Assembly: GCA_038531745.1 (NCBI GenBank)
Contig: JBCBBJ010000013.1
Span: 31,954 to 95,953 of the forward strand
DNA from: CALLPQ01 sp038531745
GTDB lineage: Bacteria > Pseudomonadota > Alphaproteobacteria > Caulobacterales > Parvularculaceae
Direction: 5' to 3'
Length of the DNA: 64,000 nt
Under the pieces are notes generated by a model that made no database searches, was not told the DNA's origin, and saw only the letters and a program-made list of their open reading frames with translations. Position numbers and translations under genes: made by a program. Shown in pieces: positions 44,413-52,929 of the stretch (position 1 is the stretch's first letter; the number at the start of each line of letters is the position of its first letter).

Positions 44413-44775
44413 ATGAAAATACAAGCGCAAAATACCGGGGAGGTCTGGATTGATGAGGGTCTCTTTGTCACCGAACTCCTCAATGATGACCAATCGCCTG
44501 ATCTGAGCGTCGCCCGGTGCCGGTTGCCGCCGGGGCAAACAACCGAGCCCCATCGCCTGTCGGTGGCGGAGATGTACGTGATTGAACAGGGCACCGGCAC
44601 CATGTTTTTGAATGCCGCACAGTTTATCGTTGGCATTGGCGATAGCGTGCCGATTGCGCCCGGCGCTGTTCAGTCCATTCGTAATTGCAGCGCGGACGAC
44701 CTCATCTTTCTGGTCATCTGTACACCCCGCTTTACGCCAGATGCCTATGAGGCAACGGGGCACCCGCCAGCCTAA
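44413..44775 (+). CDS. Cupin-domain protein
   Basis: 120 residues, a single small cupin barrel. The first motif is represented by PGQTTEPHRLSVAEMYVIEQG and the second by GDSVPIAPGAVQSIRN; the second metal histidine that usually follows PG is replaced (PGAVQ), so metal binding is doubtful. The function is unknown. Start ATG 44413 is preceded by AAAGG. The gene diverges from the amidohydrolase gene across 64 bases, which suggests shared control, and is convergent with the long flagellar-operon gene. Confidence 0.78.
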   Translation: MKIQAQNTGEVWIDEGLFVTELLNDDQSPDLSVARCRLPPGQTTEPHRLSVAEMYVIEQGTGTMFLNAAQFIVGIGDSVPIAPGAVQSIRNCSADDLIFLVICTPRFTPDAYEATGHPPA

Positions 44776-44786
44776 TACTATATATG

Positions 44787-46805
44787 TTAAATACCCGGGT
44801 CGGTATCCCCTTGCGGCGCCCCCGTTTGCGCCAGCCAAGCGCGGTAGGCGCCAGGAAACGTCGAAAGCTGAGCCGGATCGTCCAGCATTTCAATCAACGC
44901 CATCACCGGCCGACCCGCAAGCCGCGCCCGCGCCATGGACACCAGCAAGATCTGATCTTCTTTTTGACCCGCCTCAACCGTCGCGATCATGGCCCGCAAG
45001 ATGAACGCATCACCTTCGGGCAAGAGGACGGGCACAGACAACCGCCGGACCGCATCGGCAAAAAACAAAGGCTGTGCCCCCGCATTATCGCCCATATCGC
45101 TGAGTATCGTCGCCTTGAGAAGCCGATCGACAGGCGATAAAGGCGCATTGCGGTCGAGCCGGGCAAGGGCTCGGCCGTGGCGGCCCGTTTTCCACAAGGC
45201 TCTTGCCTCCAGCTGACGCCGCGTCGCAGCGAGTGTCGCGGATAAACCGGTGATCCGTGAACGTTGCAACACCTCTAACGCCTGTTGCGCCTCATCATTA
45301 TCAAGATGAATTTGCGCCAGTGCCGTTGCCACCGCCGCGCGCTCTGCGCCGCGTAACCGGGCGAAAGCCTGATGGTCCAAAAGCTCCGCTGCCTCTGTTA
45401 GAAGGTCAAGCGCCACAAGCCTTTCGGCGATGGCGCGGATTTGCGCATCTCCCGCCGCGCCCGGTGCCAACAAATCGATATTCTCATAGAACAGCGCCGT
45501 CGACTGAAGCAGCGAAAGACCACCATTGTCGGCGAATAATCGCCCTAACAAATCTTGTAAACGCGACCGGGCAATGCGAGCCGCATCACTATCGGGAAAT
45601 TTATCCAAAACCCGGCGGTAATTGCTAAAGGCAGTGGCAACATCATCGGCGTCCGCTGCAAGTAATGCGGAGAACATCAGCGCCTCGCGCTCTATGGTCC
45701 CGCCGCGCCAATCCACCAACAGGGGCGAAAGCTGCGCGCGGGCGTCCTCATGGGTGATCATGTCTCGACGATAGTGTAGACGTAAACTCTGTATACGCAG
45801 CGATGCCGTTTGTGAGGGGGAAAGGTCCTCTGCCTGGCGCATGATAGCCGCTATGGCTTCCGGCGTTGTCGAAGGCTGCCCACCAAGCATGGCAAGATTG
45901 AGGGAAAGACGCTCTGCCTGCCACTGCTTCGTCGACGTAGCGAGCGTAAAGCTGCGCAAGAGCCTGCCCGCTTCTTTCAAGCGGTCAGCATGGATCAGAC
46001 TTTCCACCAGCAAGGCTTGGGGCAGCTGGTGGAGGCGATCCATTTGACGTTCAATCACCCACGATGATCCTTCGCCATCACGCAGCACCTGATCAAAAAT
46101 ACGAAGCGCATTTTCATAGTGCCCTAAGCGGGCAAAACAGCTGGCTAGGATTATTTCCATCTCTTTGGAAACCGGCTCACCGTCCGTTATGATGTGCACG
46201 CATCGATCTAGCAAGAAATCTGCTGTCCACTGCGCCTCGCGGAGCATCGGCGAAAGGGGCTTCGCTTGCGCCTTAAGAACGGTGCTCGCCTCCGCCGCCA
46301 GGCCATGGTCCAGGTAAAACAGCACCAACTGGTCCAGGGCGTCACCACCCTCACGCCGCAATGCCGTCTCCCGGGCCAAAAAATCTGCGCCGCGCAAGAG
46401 TGGTTGCGCCGCGGGCAATAGGGCGCTGGGTTTCACGCTCACCGCTGGCGTTAACAGCAAAGCTGCCAGCGTTGTGGCCGAGGTTGATGCTGTTGACTCA
46501 ACCCGGTCATTGAGGCGGGTGATAACCGGTGAAGAGAGCGGTATCGCCGCCGCTGGAGCCTTTACACGTTCCGGTTTTACTCTTGGCACCGACGGCGTTG
46601 CCTGTTCGCGGGTCCGGCGTGGTTTCTGCCGAGGGGCCAACGTGATTGCTGCAGCATCTGTCTGTGTGTCTATGGTGGTAGAAAAAACGCCAGGGGAGAT
46701 TGCCGTTTGCGCCGTTGCCTGTCCGCTCAGAACGAGAGTAAAACTGGCCATGCTGAACGCCAACGCCATTGGCAATCGGACAAACGCTAAGGTGAGCAGC
46801 AGCAC
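44787..46805 (-). CDS. Exported TPR-rich protein at the end of the fliL operon
   Basis: 672 residues from GTG 46805, with GGAGGG 9 bases upstream. A signal peptide or anchor (about 1-32, ending GQATAQT) is followed by a basic, Pro-rich stretch (about 55-95). The rest is helical, with TPR-like units, for example ILASCFARLGHYENALRIFD and later AVATALAQIHLDNDEAQQAL. The gene lies 3 bases after the MotE-like gene and is the last of the operon, so a periplasmic flagellar or stator assembly role is likely by context. I do not recognise the family by sequence. Confidence 0.75.
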   Translation of the reverse strand: MLLLTLAFVRLPMALAFSMASFTLVLSGQATAQTAISPGVFSTTIDTQTDAAAITLAPRQKPRRTREQATPSVPRVKPERVKAPAAAIPLSSPVITRLNDRVESTASTSATTLAALLLTPAVSVKPSALLPAAQPLLRGADFLARETALRREGGDALDQLVLFYLDHGLAAEASTVLKAQAKPLSPMLREAQWTADFLLDRCVHIITDGEPVSKEMEIILASCFARLGHYENALRIFDQVLRDGEGSSWVIERQMDRLHQLPQALLVESLIHADRLKEAGRLLRSFTLATSTKQWQAERLSLNLAMLGGQPSTTPEAIAAIMRQAEDLSPSQTASLRIQSLRLHYRRDMITHEDARAQLSPLLVDWRGGTIEREALMFSALLAADADDVATAFSNYRRVLDKFPDSDAARIARSRLQDLLGRLFADNGGLSLLQSTALFYENIDLLAPGAAGDAQIRAIAERLVALDLLTEAAELLDHQAFARLRGAERAAVATALAQIHLDNDEAQQALEVLQRSRITGLSATLAATRRQLEARALWKTGRHGRALARLDRNAPLSPVDRLLKATILSDMGDNAGAQPLFFADAVRRLSVPVLLPEGDAFILRAMIATVEAGQKEDQILLVSMARARLAGRPVMALIEMLDDPAQLSTFPGAYRAWLAQTGAPQGDTDPGI

Positions 46806-46808
46806 CGC

Positions 46809-47531
46809 CTATAACCCTCCGAGGGCTGATTGACGACCCGGTGTCTGCTGGACAAGGAGAGCCCGTCGTTCGGCCAGAAGTGTCGTGAGTTCCCGGGCAC
46901 GGTCCGGTGTCATATCCGCAAGAATAGAGGCGAGCGCTTGGGCGCGCATCTGGTGGGCAACCGAGACCAACAGGTCATCGTCGAGAAGATCGAAGATACG
47001 CGCAGCATCCCGTGGTTTCATCCGCTCATAGGCTTTGACAATATTGGTTATATCTTCGGCTGCGTCCTGCGCCACTTGCGCTTCGCGCACGGCCAGCGCG
47101 GCTTCACGCGCTTCCAGTTGCGCCAATGCTGTCTCAATCTGTGATTGCGTGGTGCGCAGCAATATCTCAGCGGTGTTGAGGGCTTCCTCGCGCCGATTTA
47201 ACCGTTCGCGCCGGTCGCGTAACCGGGCAAGCACTCTGGTCTCTTCATCACTAACAAAACCTTCCTCCGTAGGCGATCTTTCTACGCTTGTTATTTCGGT
47301 TTCGCTTTCGGCAGGGTTTGCTTGCGATGGTGAAGGCAAGCCCGATTGTGCGGCTGAGCCCGATGGCGTGATATTAAAAAAGGGCGATGCTGCCGTAGAT
47401 GCTGATGCCGTTGATAAATGGGGCATGATTGTTGTCCCGCCAAACAGTTTGACCACGGCCAGGGCCGCCGCAAGCGTCAGAACAAAGGGCATCATCTGAA
47501 TATGTGGGCGGTGAGGTGATACATTACTCAT
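46809..47531 (-). CDS. motE: MotE-like flagellar protein (MgtE N-domain family)
   Basis: 240 residues from ATG 47531, overlapping the upstream gene by 8 bases. One transmembrane helix (about 15-35) is followed by a disordered Ser/Ala-rich stretch, a coiled coil (about 95-160) and a C-terminal MgtE-intracellular-type domain with IVKAYERMKPRDAARIFDLL and ILADMTPDRARELT. MotE is the periplasmic chaperone for the stator-associated MotC in rhizobia; this protein shares the domain layout. The symbol is assigned by family and context, not by test. Confidence 0.82.
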   Translation of the reverse strand: MSNVSPHRPHIQMMPFVLTLAAALAVVKLFGGTTIMPHLSTASASTAASPFFNITPSGSAAQSGLPSPSQANPAESETEITSVERSPTEEGFVSDEETRVLARLRDRRERLNRREEALNTAEILLRTTQSQIETALAQLEAREAALAVREAQVAQDAAEDITNIVKAYERMKPRDAARIFDLLDDDLLVSVAHQMRAQALASILADMTPDRARELTTLLAERRALLVQQTPGRQSALGGL

Positions 47532-47886
47532 GGGCTGCCTCGCGCTCCGATGACGCGCGCCCAACCGAACGCACATCAGCCATCACATGCTCGATGCGGT
47601 CGGCGATTTTGTCACCTGCACTGACCATGACGGATAATTCGTCCATCAGAAAATTCGCGCGCGAGACCGTGCGCCCCAGCGCGCCGTCAAGACTTTCACC
47701 GCGCGCTTTGATCGCGGCAAGAGTTGCCTCTGCGCGGCGCGTTGCCGTGTCGAATGTTTCAATAGACCGGAGCAGATTGGCCTGATCGTCGCGCAGCCGG
47801 GTCAGCCTGCGGTTCAAAATAACCCCCAGGCCACAGGCGATCATCAACAGGCCCACTAGCGTAATTTCAAGGACAAACGTGGTCAT
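47524..47886 (-). CDS. Single-helix flagellar-operon protein (DUF6468 type)
   Basis: 120 residues: an N-terminal membrane helix (about 5-24), then a coiled-coil-like cytosolic or periplasmic part (LRDDQANLLRSIETFDTATR onward). This matches the small DUF6468-type protein found between fliM and the MotE-like gene in Caulobacter relatives. In Caulobacter a gene at this place, as I recall, is pflI, which affects flagellar positioning; this protein shares the single helix but lacks a Pro-rich part. Its ATG overlaps the fliM stop (ATGA). Confidence 0.75.
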   Translation of the reverse strand: MTTFVLEITLVGLLMIACGLGVILNRRLTRLRDDQANLLRSIETFDTATRRAEATLAAIKARGESLDGALGRTVSRANFLMDELSVMVSAGDKIADRIEHVMADVRSVGRASSEREAAHE

Positions 47887-48887
47887 GACAGTTTTTCCTT
47901 GATCTGCGCTCCCGATTGATCAAGCCGCACCGCAAGACGCTCCCCCGCCCGCCCGATATGACCCGTGGCAAGCGGATGACCGCCCACGGACAAATTGACC
48001 GGGTCGCGTAACGCCTTGTCAAATGTCAGGACATCACCCACCGACAGCGTTTCAATATCGCGTAAACTGACAACCCGTTCGGCCAGAACACACGCCAAAT
48101 CAAGGGTCGTGTCGCGAACACGTTCATTGAGGATATCCTTCCAATGGCGCTGGCCATGGACCGCATGGGTCAATCGATCTTTATGGAGACGATCCCGCAC
48201 GGGCTCAAGATTGGCATAGGGCATCAGGATATGCAGATGTCCGCGCACGCCTAGGACATCAACACGGCACTTGGCAAGGGCGCAAACCGCATTTTCGCGG
48301 GTAATAGCAGCAAATCGCGGGTTGGTTTCCACCGCCGCTAGGGTAAAGGGCGCGTCAATAATACCGTCAAACGCGTGGGTTAATTCCGCACACAGCGCTT
48401 CGAAGATACGTCTTACAAGGGCAATCTCAATGGAGGTATAGCTGCGCGTCACATCGCCCGTACCGTCAACACGGGCGCCCCCCAATAGGATATCCACCAG
48501 CGAATAGACAAAAACCGGATCAGCACAAAGCAGGCTATAATGGTCAAGGCTGTCGGATTGAAAAAGTCCGAGGACGCTGCCTTGCGTGCGCTCACCGAGA
48601 AACTCGTTAAACCGGATAGTGGCAACCGTCTCCAAGCTCACGTCGAGGGCATCATTGGCGAGATGGCGCAGGCATTTGGTAAAGCGTGGCGGCACCCGGT
48701 CGAAAACCAATTCCAGCGCCGGCGCCACGGGGTGGGAGATCATTGACGAATTGATCAATCCGCGCAGGCCAGAGCGATCCTGCGTTTCGTGATCGTCAAA
48801 GCTAAAGCCGAGCATGCCATCAACGGTGTCATTGTCACCCCATTCGATGTCCTCTGCGATTTCGCCCGTTAGGGGGTCCACTGCCAC
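47883..48887 (-). CDS. fliM: Flagellar motor switch protein FliM
   Basis: 334 residues. The CheC-like middle domain (about 55-240) and the C-terminal SpoA/FliN-like domain (about 255-330, ending around LSVGDVLTFDKALRDPVNLSVGG) are complete. FliM forms the cytoplasmic C-ring and binds CheY-P. The N-terminal CheY-P-binding peptide is degenerate: DNDTVDGMLGF stands where LSQDEIDALLGF is usual, and it starts only after 18 residues. Coupled by overlap with the next gene; fliL precedes it by 11 bases. Confidence 0.93.
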   Translation of the reverse strand: MAVDPLTGEIAEDIEWGDNDTVDGMLGFSFDDHETQDRSGLRGLINSSMISHPVAPALELVFDRVPPRFTKCLRHLANDALDVSLETVATIRFNEFLGERTQGSVLGLFQSDSLDHYSLLCADPVFVYSLVDILLGGARVDGTGDVTRSYTSIEIALVRRIFEALCAELTHAFDGIIDAPFTLAAVETNPRFAAITRENAVCALAKCRVDVLGVRGHLHILMPYANLEPVRDRLHKDRLTHAVHGQRHWKDILNERVRDTTLDLACVLAERVVSLRDIETLSVGDVLTFDKALRDPVNLSVGGHPLATGHIGRAGERLAVRLDQSGAQIKEKLS

Positions 48888-48898
48888 GCGTGCGTCTC

Positions 48899-49423
48899 CT
48901 ATTGTATAATTAGATTTTGAAGAACCGCATCGTCGATCAGGTCTTCATCAAGGGCAAGATTCATACGCCGGGTCAGCGCCGCCTTAACCTTCAGCATACG
49001 GCTTGTTCCCGTAAAATCATCAGGCTCCAGAGCGCGCAGAAAAAGGCTAGCCCGTTCCTCCAGCAACGGTCTTTTATCATTGAGCAGGCGGTTTTGCGCC
49101 GCATTCGCACCGGTAACGGCGAGGGCCACACGCGCTTTGAGAAATTTCTGCTGACCATCCGGCGTTGGCGCCAGATCAACCAGCACTTCAGGTAGAATAT
49201 AGTAGCTTGTTTTTTGACCGCTGGCGTTTTCACGTTCCTGAAATGGAAACGCAATCCCTTCACCTGCACCGCCTACGGACAAACCCGCCACCAGGCTTGC
49301 AAAAATACAAAGCGGCAAAATACCGAACACGATAATATATTTGCCCGGTGTGTGCACCCGCGCGGCAGTCACCCCGGTGGTCTTTAGGGCTGCGCGGGCT
49401 GGCGCGCTGCGGTTTTGTGCCAT
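48899..49423 (-). CDS. fliL: Flagellar basal-body-associated protein FliL
   Basis: 174 residues. A polar N-terminus of 28 residues, one transmembrane helix (about 29-48), and a periplasmic stomatin-like domain with YYILPEVLVDLAP and a C-terminal LDEDLIDDAVLQNLIIQ segment. FliL rings surround the stator units and aid torque. It leads the leftward operon fliL, fliM, DUF6468-type, motE, TPR gene. The promoter region contains a perfect 10-base palindrome at 49446-49455. Confidence 0.88.
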   Translation of the reverse strand: MAQNRSAPARAALKTTGVTAARVHTPGKYIIVFGILPLCIFASLVAGLSVGGAGEGIAFPFQERENASGQKTSYYILPEVLVDLAPTPDGQQKFLKARVALAVTGANAAQNRLLNDKRPLLEERASLFLRALEPDDFTGTSRMLKVKAALTRRMNLALDEDLIDDAVLQNLIIQ

Positions 49424-49445
49424 GGTAAAAATACTCTTAACAAGG

Positions 49446-49455
49446 AGTGATCACT
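49446..49455. promoter_or_regulatory. Palindrome in the divergent flagellar promoter region
   Basis: AGTGATCACT is a perfect palindrome 23 bases before the fliL start. It is flanked by an imperfect inverted pair, ACTCTTAAC (49433-49441) and GTTAAAAGAGT (49480-49490). This looks like an operator region, with no assigned regulator. Confidence 0.4.
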
Positions 49456-49577
49456 ACCCGCCTATGAAACCGAAACAGGGTTAAAAGAGTGTGTGGACGG
49501 CGAATTTTGCCCGGCAGTTCTTGCCGAGGCCATCGCTTCTGATGGCATAACCCATTGATATCATTCGGTTTAATACA

Positions 49578-49593
49578 AGGCACAACCCTTGCA
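49578..49593 (+). promoter_or_regulatory. Sigma-54 (RpoN) type promoter for the flgF operon
   Basis: AGGCACAACCCTTGCA matches TGGCACG-N4-TTGCA in all but two positions and keeps the GG and GC dinucleotides ten bases apart. It ends 39 bases before the flgF ATG. Class III flagellar genes in Caulobacter are RpoN/FlbD dependent, so the context agrees. Confidence 0.7.
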
Positions 49594-49632
49594 CCCTTGG
49601 TTTCTGCGTTAGGAGTGTTGGACCCACAAGCC

Positions 49633-50373
49633 ATGGAAAATGCTGCACTTATTGGATTATCTCGTCAAATTGCTCTTGGCAAAGCCCTTGATGTGGCCGC
49701 CAACAATATCGCCAATCAGTCTACTGCAGGGTTCAAAAGCGAAGAATTAAACTTTGAAGCATTCCTTATACCGAGTAATGGTCAACCTGGCCGTGGGCAG
49801 GTGTCGCAAGACTTTGCGCTGGTTCATAGCCCGGGCAGTCAAACCGATTTTAGCGCGGGTAGCCTAATCCAAACGGGGGCCCCGCTTGATTTTGCCATTA
49901 GTGGGGATGGCTTTTTTGCCGTCGAGGATGGCGCAGCACGCACCTATACCCGCGACGGCCATTTCAACCTGAACAGTTTTGGCGAATTAGTCACACGAAA
50001 CGGCGCGCGTGTCCTTGATGAGAGTTTTGCTCCAATCTTTGTGGACCCCACATTGGGCCCCCTGACACTGTCGGCAGAAGGCGAAATTCAACAAGAAGGT
50101 CAGGCTATCGCAAGGCTTGGGGTTTTCACCTTTGAAACGCCTGAGGCGTTGGTAAAACAGGGGAAAAACCAGTTCGGAAGTGTAGAGACGCCGACCGCTA
50201 TTGCCATCCCCCGCCTAGAGCAAGGATTTATCGAGGCCGCCAATGTCTCACCCATTGAGGGCATGACGGAACTGATCAAAATCTCGCGGGCCTATGCGCA
50301 CGCGGCGCAATTGATTGAAACCAGCAATGAATTGAGCCGCGATGCCATCCGCCGCTTTACCCAAACCGCCTAA
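49633..50373 (+). CDS. flgF: Flagellar basal-body rod protein FlgF
   Basis: 246 residues. ALDVAANNIANQSTAGFKSEEL is the N-terminal rod-protein signature, and the C-terminal ISRAYAHAAQLIETSNELSR helix pairs with it. FlgF is the proximal/distal rod junction protein, exported by the flagellar type III system. ATG 49633 was chosen because the frame upstream to 49555 would include the sigma-54 promoter. First gene of flgF, flgG, flgA, flgH. Confidence 0.95.
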   Translation: MENAALIGLSRQIALGKALDVAANNIANQSTAGFKSEELNFEAFLIPSNGQPGRGQVSQDFALVHSPGSQTDFSAGSLIQTGAPLDFAISGDGFFAVEDGAARTYTRDGHFNLNSFGELVTRNGARVLDESFAPIFVDPTLGPLTLSAEGEIQQEGQAIARLGVFTFETPEALVKQGKNQFGSVETPTAIAIPRLEQGFIEAANVSPIEGMTELIKISRAYAHAAQLIETSNELSRDAIRRFTQTA

Positions 50374-50391
50374 CAGAAAGAACGCTACCCC

Positions 50392-51180
50392 ATGAAGTCG
50401 CTAAACATCGCCGCCACCGGCATGATTGCCCAGCAACGCAATGTTGAGGTTATCTCCAACAATATCGCCAACTTGAATACCATCGGATATAAACGTCAGC
50501 GTGCCGAGTTTCAGGATCTTTTATACCAGACCCTGGAACGCCCGGGCGCGATTTCGTCAACCACGGGCACCATCGTACCCAATGGTATTCAATTGGGGAC
50601 GGGCGTACGGACCGGCTCGGTCTATCGGATTATCGAACAGGGTAATGTGACCGCCACCGGAAATGATTTTGATCTTGCGGTGTCTGGTCGCGGGTTGTTC
50701 CGTGTACAACTACCCGATGGATCAGAGGCCTATACCCGGGCCGGGAATTTTTCTGTTTCCGGTGACGGGCAATTGGTTACAGAAAATGGCTATGAGGTCT
50801 TGCCTGGTATCACCGTGCCGGCCGATGCCGTTGATATTGCCATCTCAGAAGACGGCCTTGTCCAGGCCCGCATCACCGGCCAAGCCGATTTGCAAGCCTT
50901 AGGGCAGCTGGAACTCGTAACTTTTTTCAATGAATCCGGGCTTGAGGCAATCGGCGGCAATCTCCTCCTGGAGACAACGGCTTCGGGCGAACCGGTGATC
51001 GGCACTCCGGGCGAATTGGGGGTTGGCACCATTTTGCAAGGCTTTATCGAAACGGCCAATGTTGACCCGGTGCAGGAGATTACGGCGCTCATCGCCGCCC
51101 AAAGGGCTTATGAAATGAATGCCCGGGTTATTGAGACTTCCGATGAAATTCTTGCCACCAATGCAAATCTACGCCGATAA
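50392..51180 (+). CDS. flgG: Flagellar distal rod protein FlgG
   Basis: 262 residues, the standard length. VEVISNNIANLNTIGYKRQR at the N-terminus and an ALIAAQRAYEMNARVIETSD helix at the C-terminus are the family marks. The YKRQRAEFQDLLYQTLERPG stretch is the rod-length determining region of FlgG. It begins 18 bases after flgF with AAAGAA as a weak ribosome site. Confidence 0.97.
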   Translation: MKSLNIAATGMIAQQRNVEVISNNIANLNTIGYKRQRAEFQDLLYQTLERPGAISSTTGTIVPNGIQLGTGVRTGSVYRIIEQGNVTATGNDFDLAVSGRGLFRVQLPDGSEAYTRAGNFSVSGDGQLVTENGYEVLPGITVPADAVDIAISEDGLVQARITGQADLQALGQLELVTFFNESGLEAIGGNLLLETTASGEPVIGTPGELGVGTILQGFIETANVDPVQEITALIAAQRAYEMNARVIETSDEILATNANLRR

Positions 51181-51199
51181 ATCAGTATAGAGAGCATTT

Positions 51200-51994
51200 A
51201 TGACCCCCATACAAAAACCCCGACTGTGCCCCTATGATCGCGTCTTTGCCGGTTTGTCAGGGCTTAGCATTGTGCTCCTCTGGCTGGTGATGGCCCTTGT
51301 CATTACACCGGCGGCCCGGGCCCAAGAGTCAAACCATGCGGGCACAACACCAGTCCATGATCTTGTGCCCTTGATCGAACCGTTATTGCACGCGGCTGGG
51401 GCGCCCGACGATCTGCAGATCGAATTTTCCAATCCGAATTTCGCTGTTCCCCATCATGTGTCTCTTGCCCAAGCCGATGTGGATACTGTCCGCTGGTCAA
51501 CGACCACAGGGCGATTTGTTATCCGGACGGGACGTGATCACCAGGCGCTGACAATTACCGGCACAGCCCATCAGCCGGTCCGTGTGCCGGTCCCCACCCG
51601 CGATTTGCCGCGCGGAACCATCATCAGCGCGGATGATATTGAGTGGCGATCAATGCCGCGCGGCGGGGCTGGTCAGGCACCCCTAAGCCATGAACTGGTT
51701 ATCGGCCTGGAGGCTCGCCGATTGCTGGTGGCTGGGCGGGCCTTGCGGCCCAGCGATCTTGCGAAGACGGTTTTGGTTAAACGCGGCAATTTGGTGACAA
51801 TGATTTACCGCAATGGGCCGCTGACCCTGCGCAATCGGGGGAAGGCGATGGCATCGGGCGGTATGGGCGATGTGATTTCCCTCCAAAACTTAACGTCAAC
51901 GCGCACCATGACCGGCATTATCGCTGGGCGCGACCGCGTTGAGATCACCGTAAACACCGGGGTGCAAACCCCGCCCGCAACCACTGGTCGATAG
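51200..51994 (+). CDS. flgA: Flagellar P-ring assembly chaperone FlgA
   Basis: 264 residues. A signal peptide (about 12-40, ending AARA) is followed by an N-terminal domain and the SAF-type domain: LPRGTIISADDIEWRSMPRG and VLVKRGNLVTMIYRNGPLTL. FlgA is a periplasmic chaperone that assembles FlgI into the P ring; flgI itself is not in the window. It sits between flgG and flgH, a usual alphaproteobacterial order. Confidence 0.92.
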   Translation: MTPIQKPRLCPYDRVFAGLSGLSIVLLWLVMALVITPAARAQESNHAGTTPVHDLVPLIEPLLHAAGAPDDLQIEFSNPNFAVPHHVSLAQADVDTVRWSTTTGRFVIRTGRDHQALTITGTAHQPVRVPVPTRDLPRGTIISADDIEWRSMPRGGAGQAPLSHELVIGLEARRLLVAGRALRPSDLAKTVLVKRGNLVTMIYRNGPLTLRNRGKAMASGGMGDVISLQNLTSTRTMTGIIAGRDRVEITVNTGVQTPPATTGR

Positions 51995-52003
51995 GGGAGC
52001 CCC

Positions 52004-52741
52004 ATGGCGCGTCTTAGTTTTCTCATTATACTGACCATAGCGCTCAGCGCTTGCACCACCTTTGACAGGATCAAATCCGTGGGGTCAGCGCCCGACCTGA
52101 CGCCCACGCAAAACCCGGCGGGTCTTCATGGGACAGGGCCTATTAGCTTGCCCATGCCTGCCAATATGCCGGAAACCTATGCGGGTAACTCGCTTTGGCA
52201 AAATGGTCGTAAGTCCTTTTTCAAGGATCAACGTGCACAAACAACCGGCGATATCGTCACGGTCGTAATCAATATTGACGACCGGGCACGCCTTGATAAC
52301 TCCACAGAAAGAACCCGTGCCAATGGCGAGCAGGCAGCAATACCGGCTTTTGGTGGTTTGGAACAACGCCTGGTTGAGCTTTTACCTGACGGCGCGAACG
52401 CGTCCGATTTGATTGATTTGTCATCGGGCTCAACCTCCCGCGGCGAAGGCCGCGTCGATCGCCAGGAAGAGGTAAGACTGCGCGTTGCCGCCGTGGTAAC
52501 CGATGTTTTGCCGAACGGCAATCTGGCCATTGCCGGGCGCCAGGAAGTACGCGTGAACTACGAAGTCCGTGAACTGACCGTGACCGGTGTCATTCGCCCC
52601 GAAGACATCACTAACGCCAATACCATTAACCATATCCAGATTGCAGAGGCCCGTATTTCCTATGGCGGTCGCGGGCAACTCACCGACGTGCAGCAACCGC
52701 GCTATGGGCAACAAATTTACGATATTTTGTTTCCGTTTTAG
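52004..52741 (+). CDS. flgH: Flagellar L-ring lipoprotein FlgH
   Basis: 245 residues. A lipoprotein signal with lipobox LSAC puts the mature start at Cys17. SLWQNGRKSFFKDQRAQTTGDIVTV is split here as the family block starting GNSLWQNG and DQRAQTTGDIVTVVI; the C-terminus NTINHIQIAEARISYGGRGQ is diagnostic. It forms the outer-membrane ring. Last gene of the operon; CCGCGA/TCGCGG at 52822-52838 is the only hairpin after it and lacks a T-tract. Confidence 0.95.
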   Translation: MARLSFLIILTIALSACTTFDRIKSVGSAPDLTPTQNPAGLHGTGPISLPMPANMPETYAGNSLWQNGRKSFFKDQRAQTTGDIVTVVINIDDRARLDNSTERTRANGEQAAIPAFGGLEQRLVELLPDGANASDLIDLSSGSTSRGEGRVDRQEEVRLRVAAVVTDVLPNGNLAIAGRQEVRVNYEVRELTVTGVIRPEDITNANTINHIQIAEARISYGGRGQLTDVQQPRYGQQIYDILFPF

Positions 52742-52929
52742 GCCGGTGGTTGAGCCTTTTGAATTCGGATTTTTCTCAGTTCGTGTTGCCTTGCAACGGC
52801 TACTTACGCCCGGCGGCCTCGCCGCGACTTGATCGCGGGGCAGCGGAGATTTTACGCAGAGACCCTATTTCAGCCACCGCACAGCGCTGACCCGGGCACA
52901 CAGATTGCTTCATAATCAGTAGGCCAACT

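Noticed and set aside
44349..44636. N-terminal extension of the amidohydrolase
   Set aside because: It overlaps the divergent cupin gene and its ribosome site, and the residues do not fit the family; ATG 44348 gives a normal start.
49555..49632. Extra 26 codons at the start of flgF
   Set aside because: This segment contains the sigma-54 promoter and does not resemble rod-protein starts.
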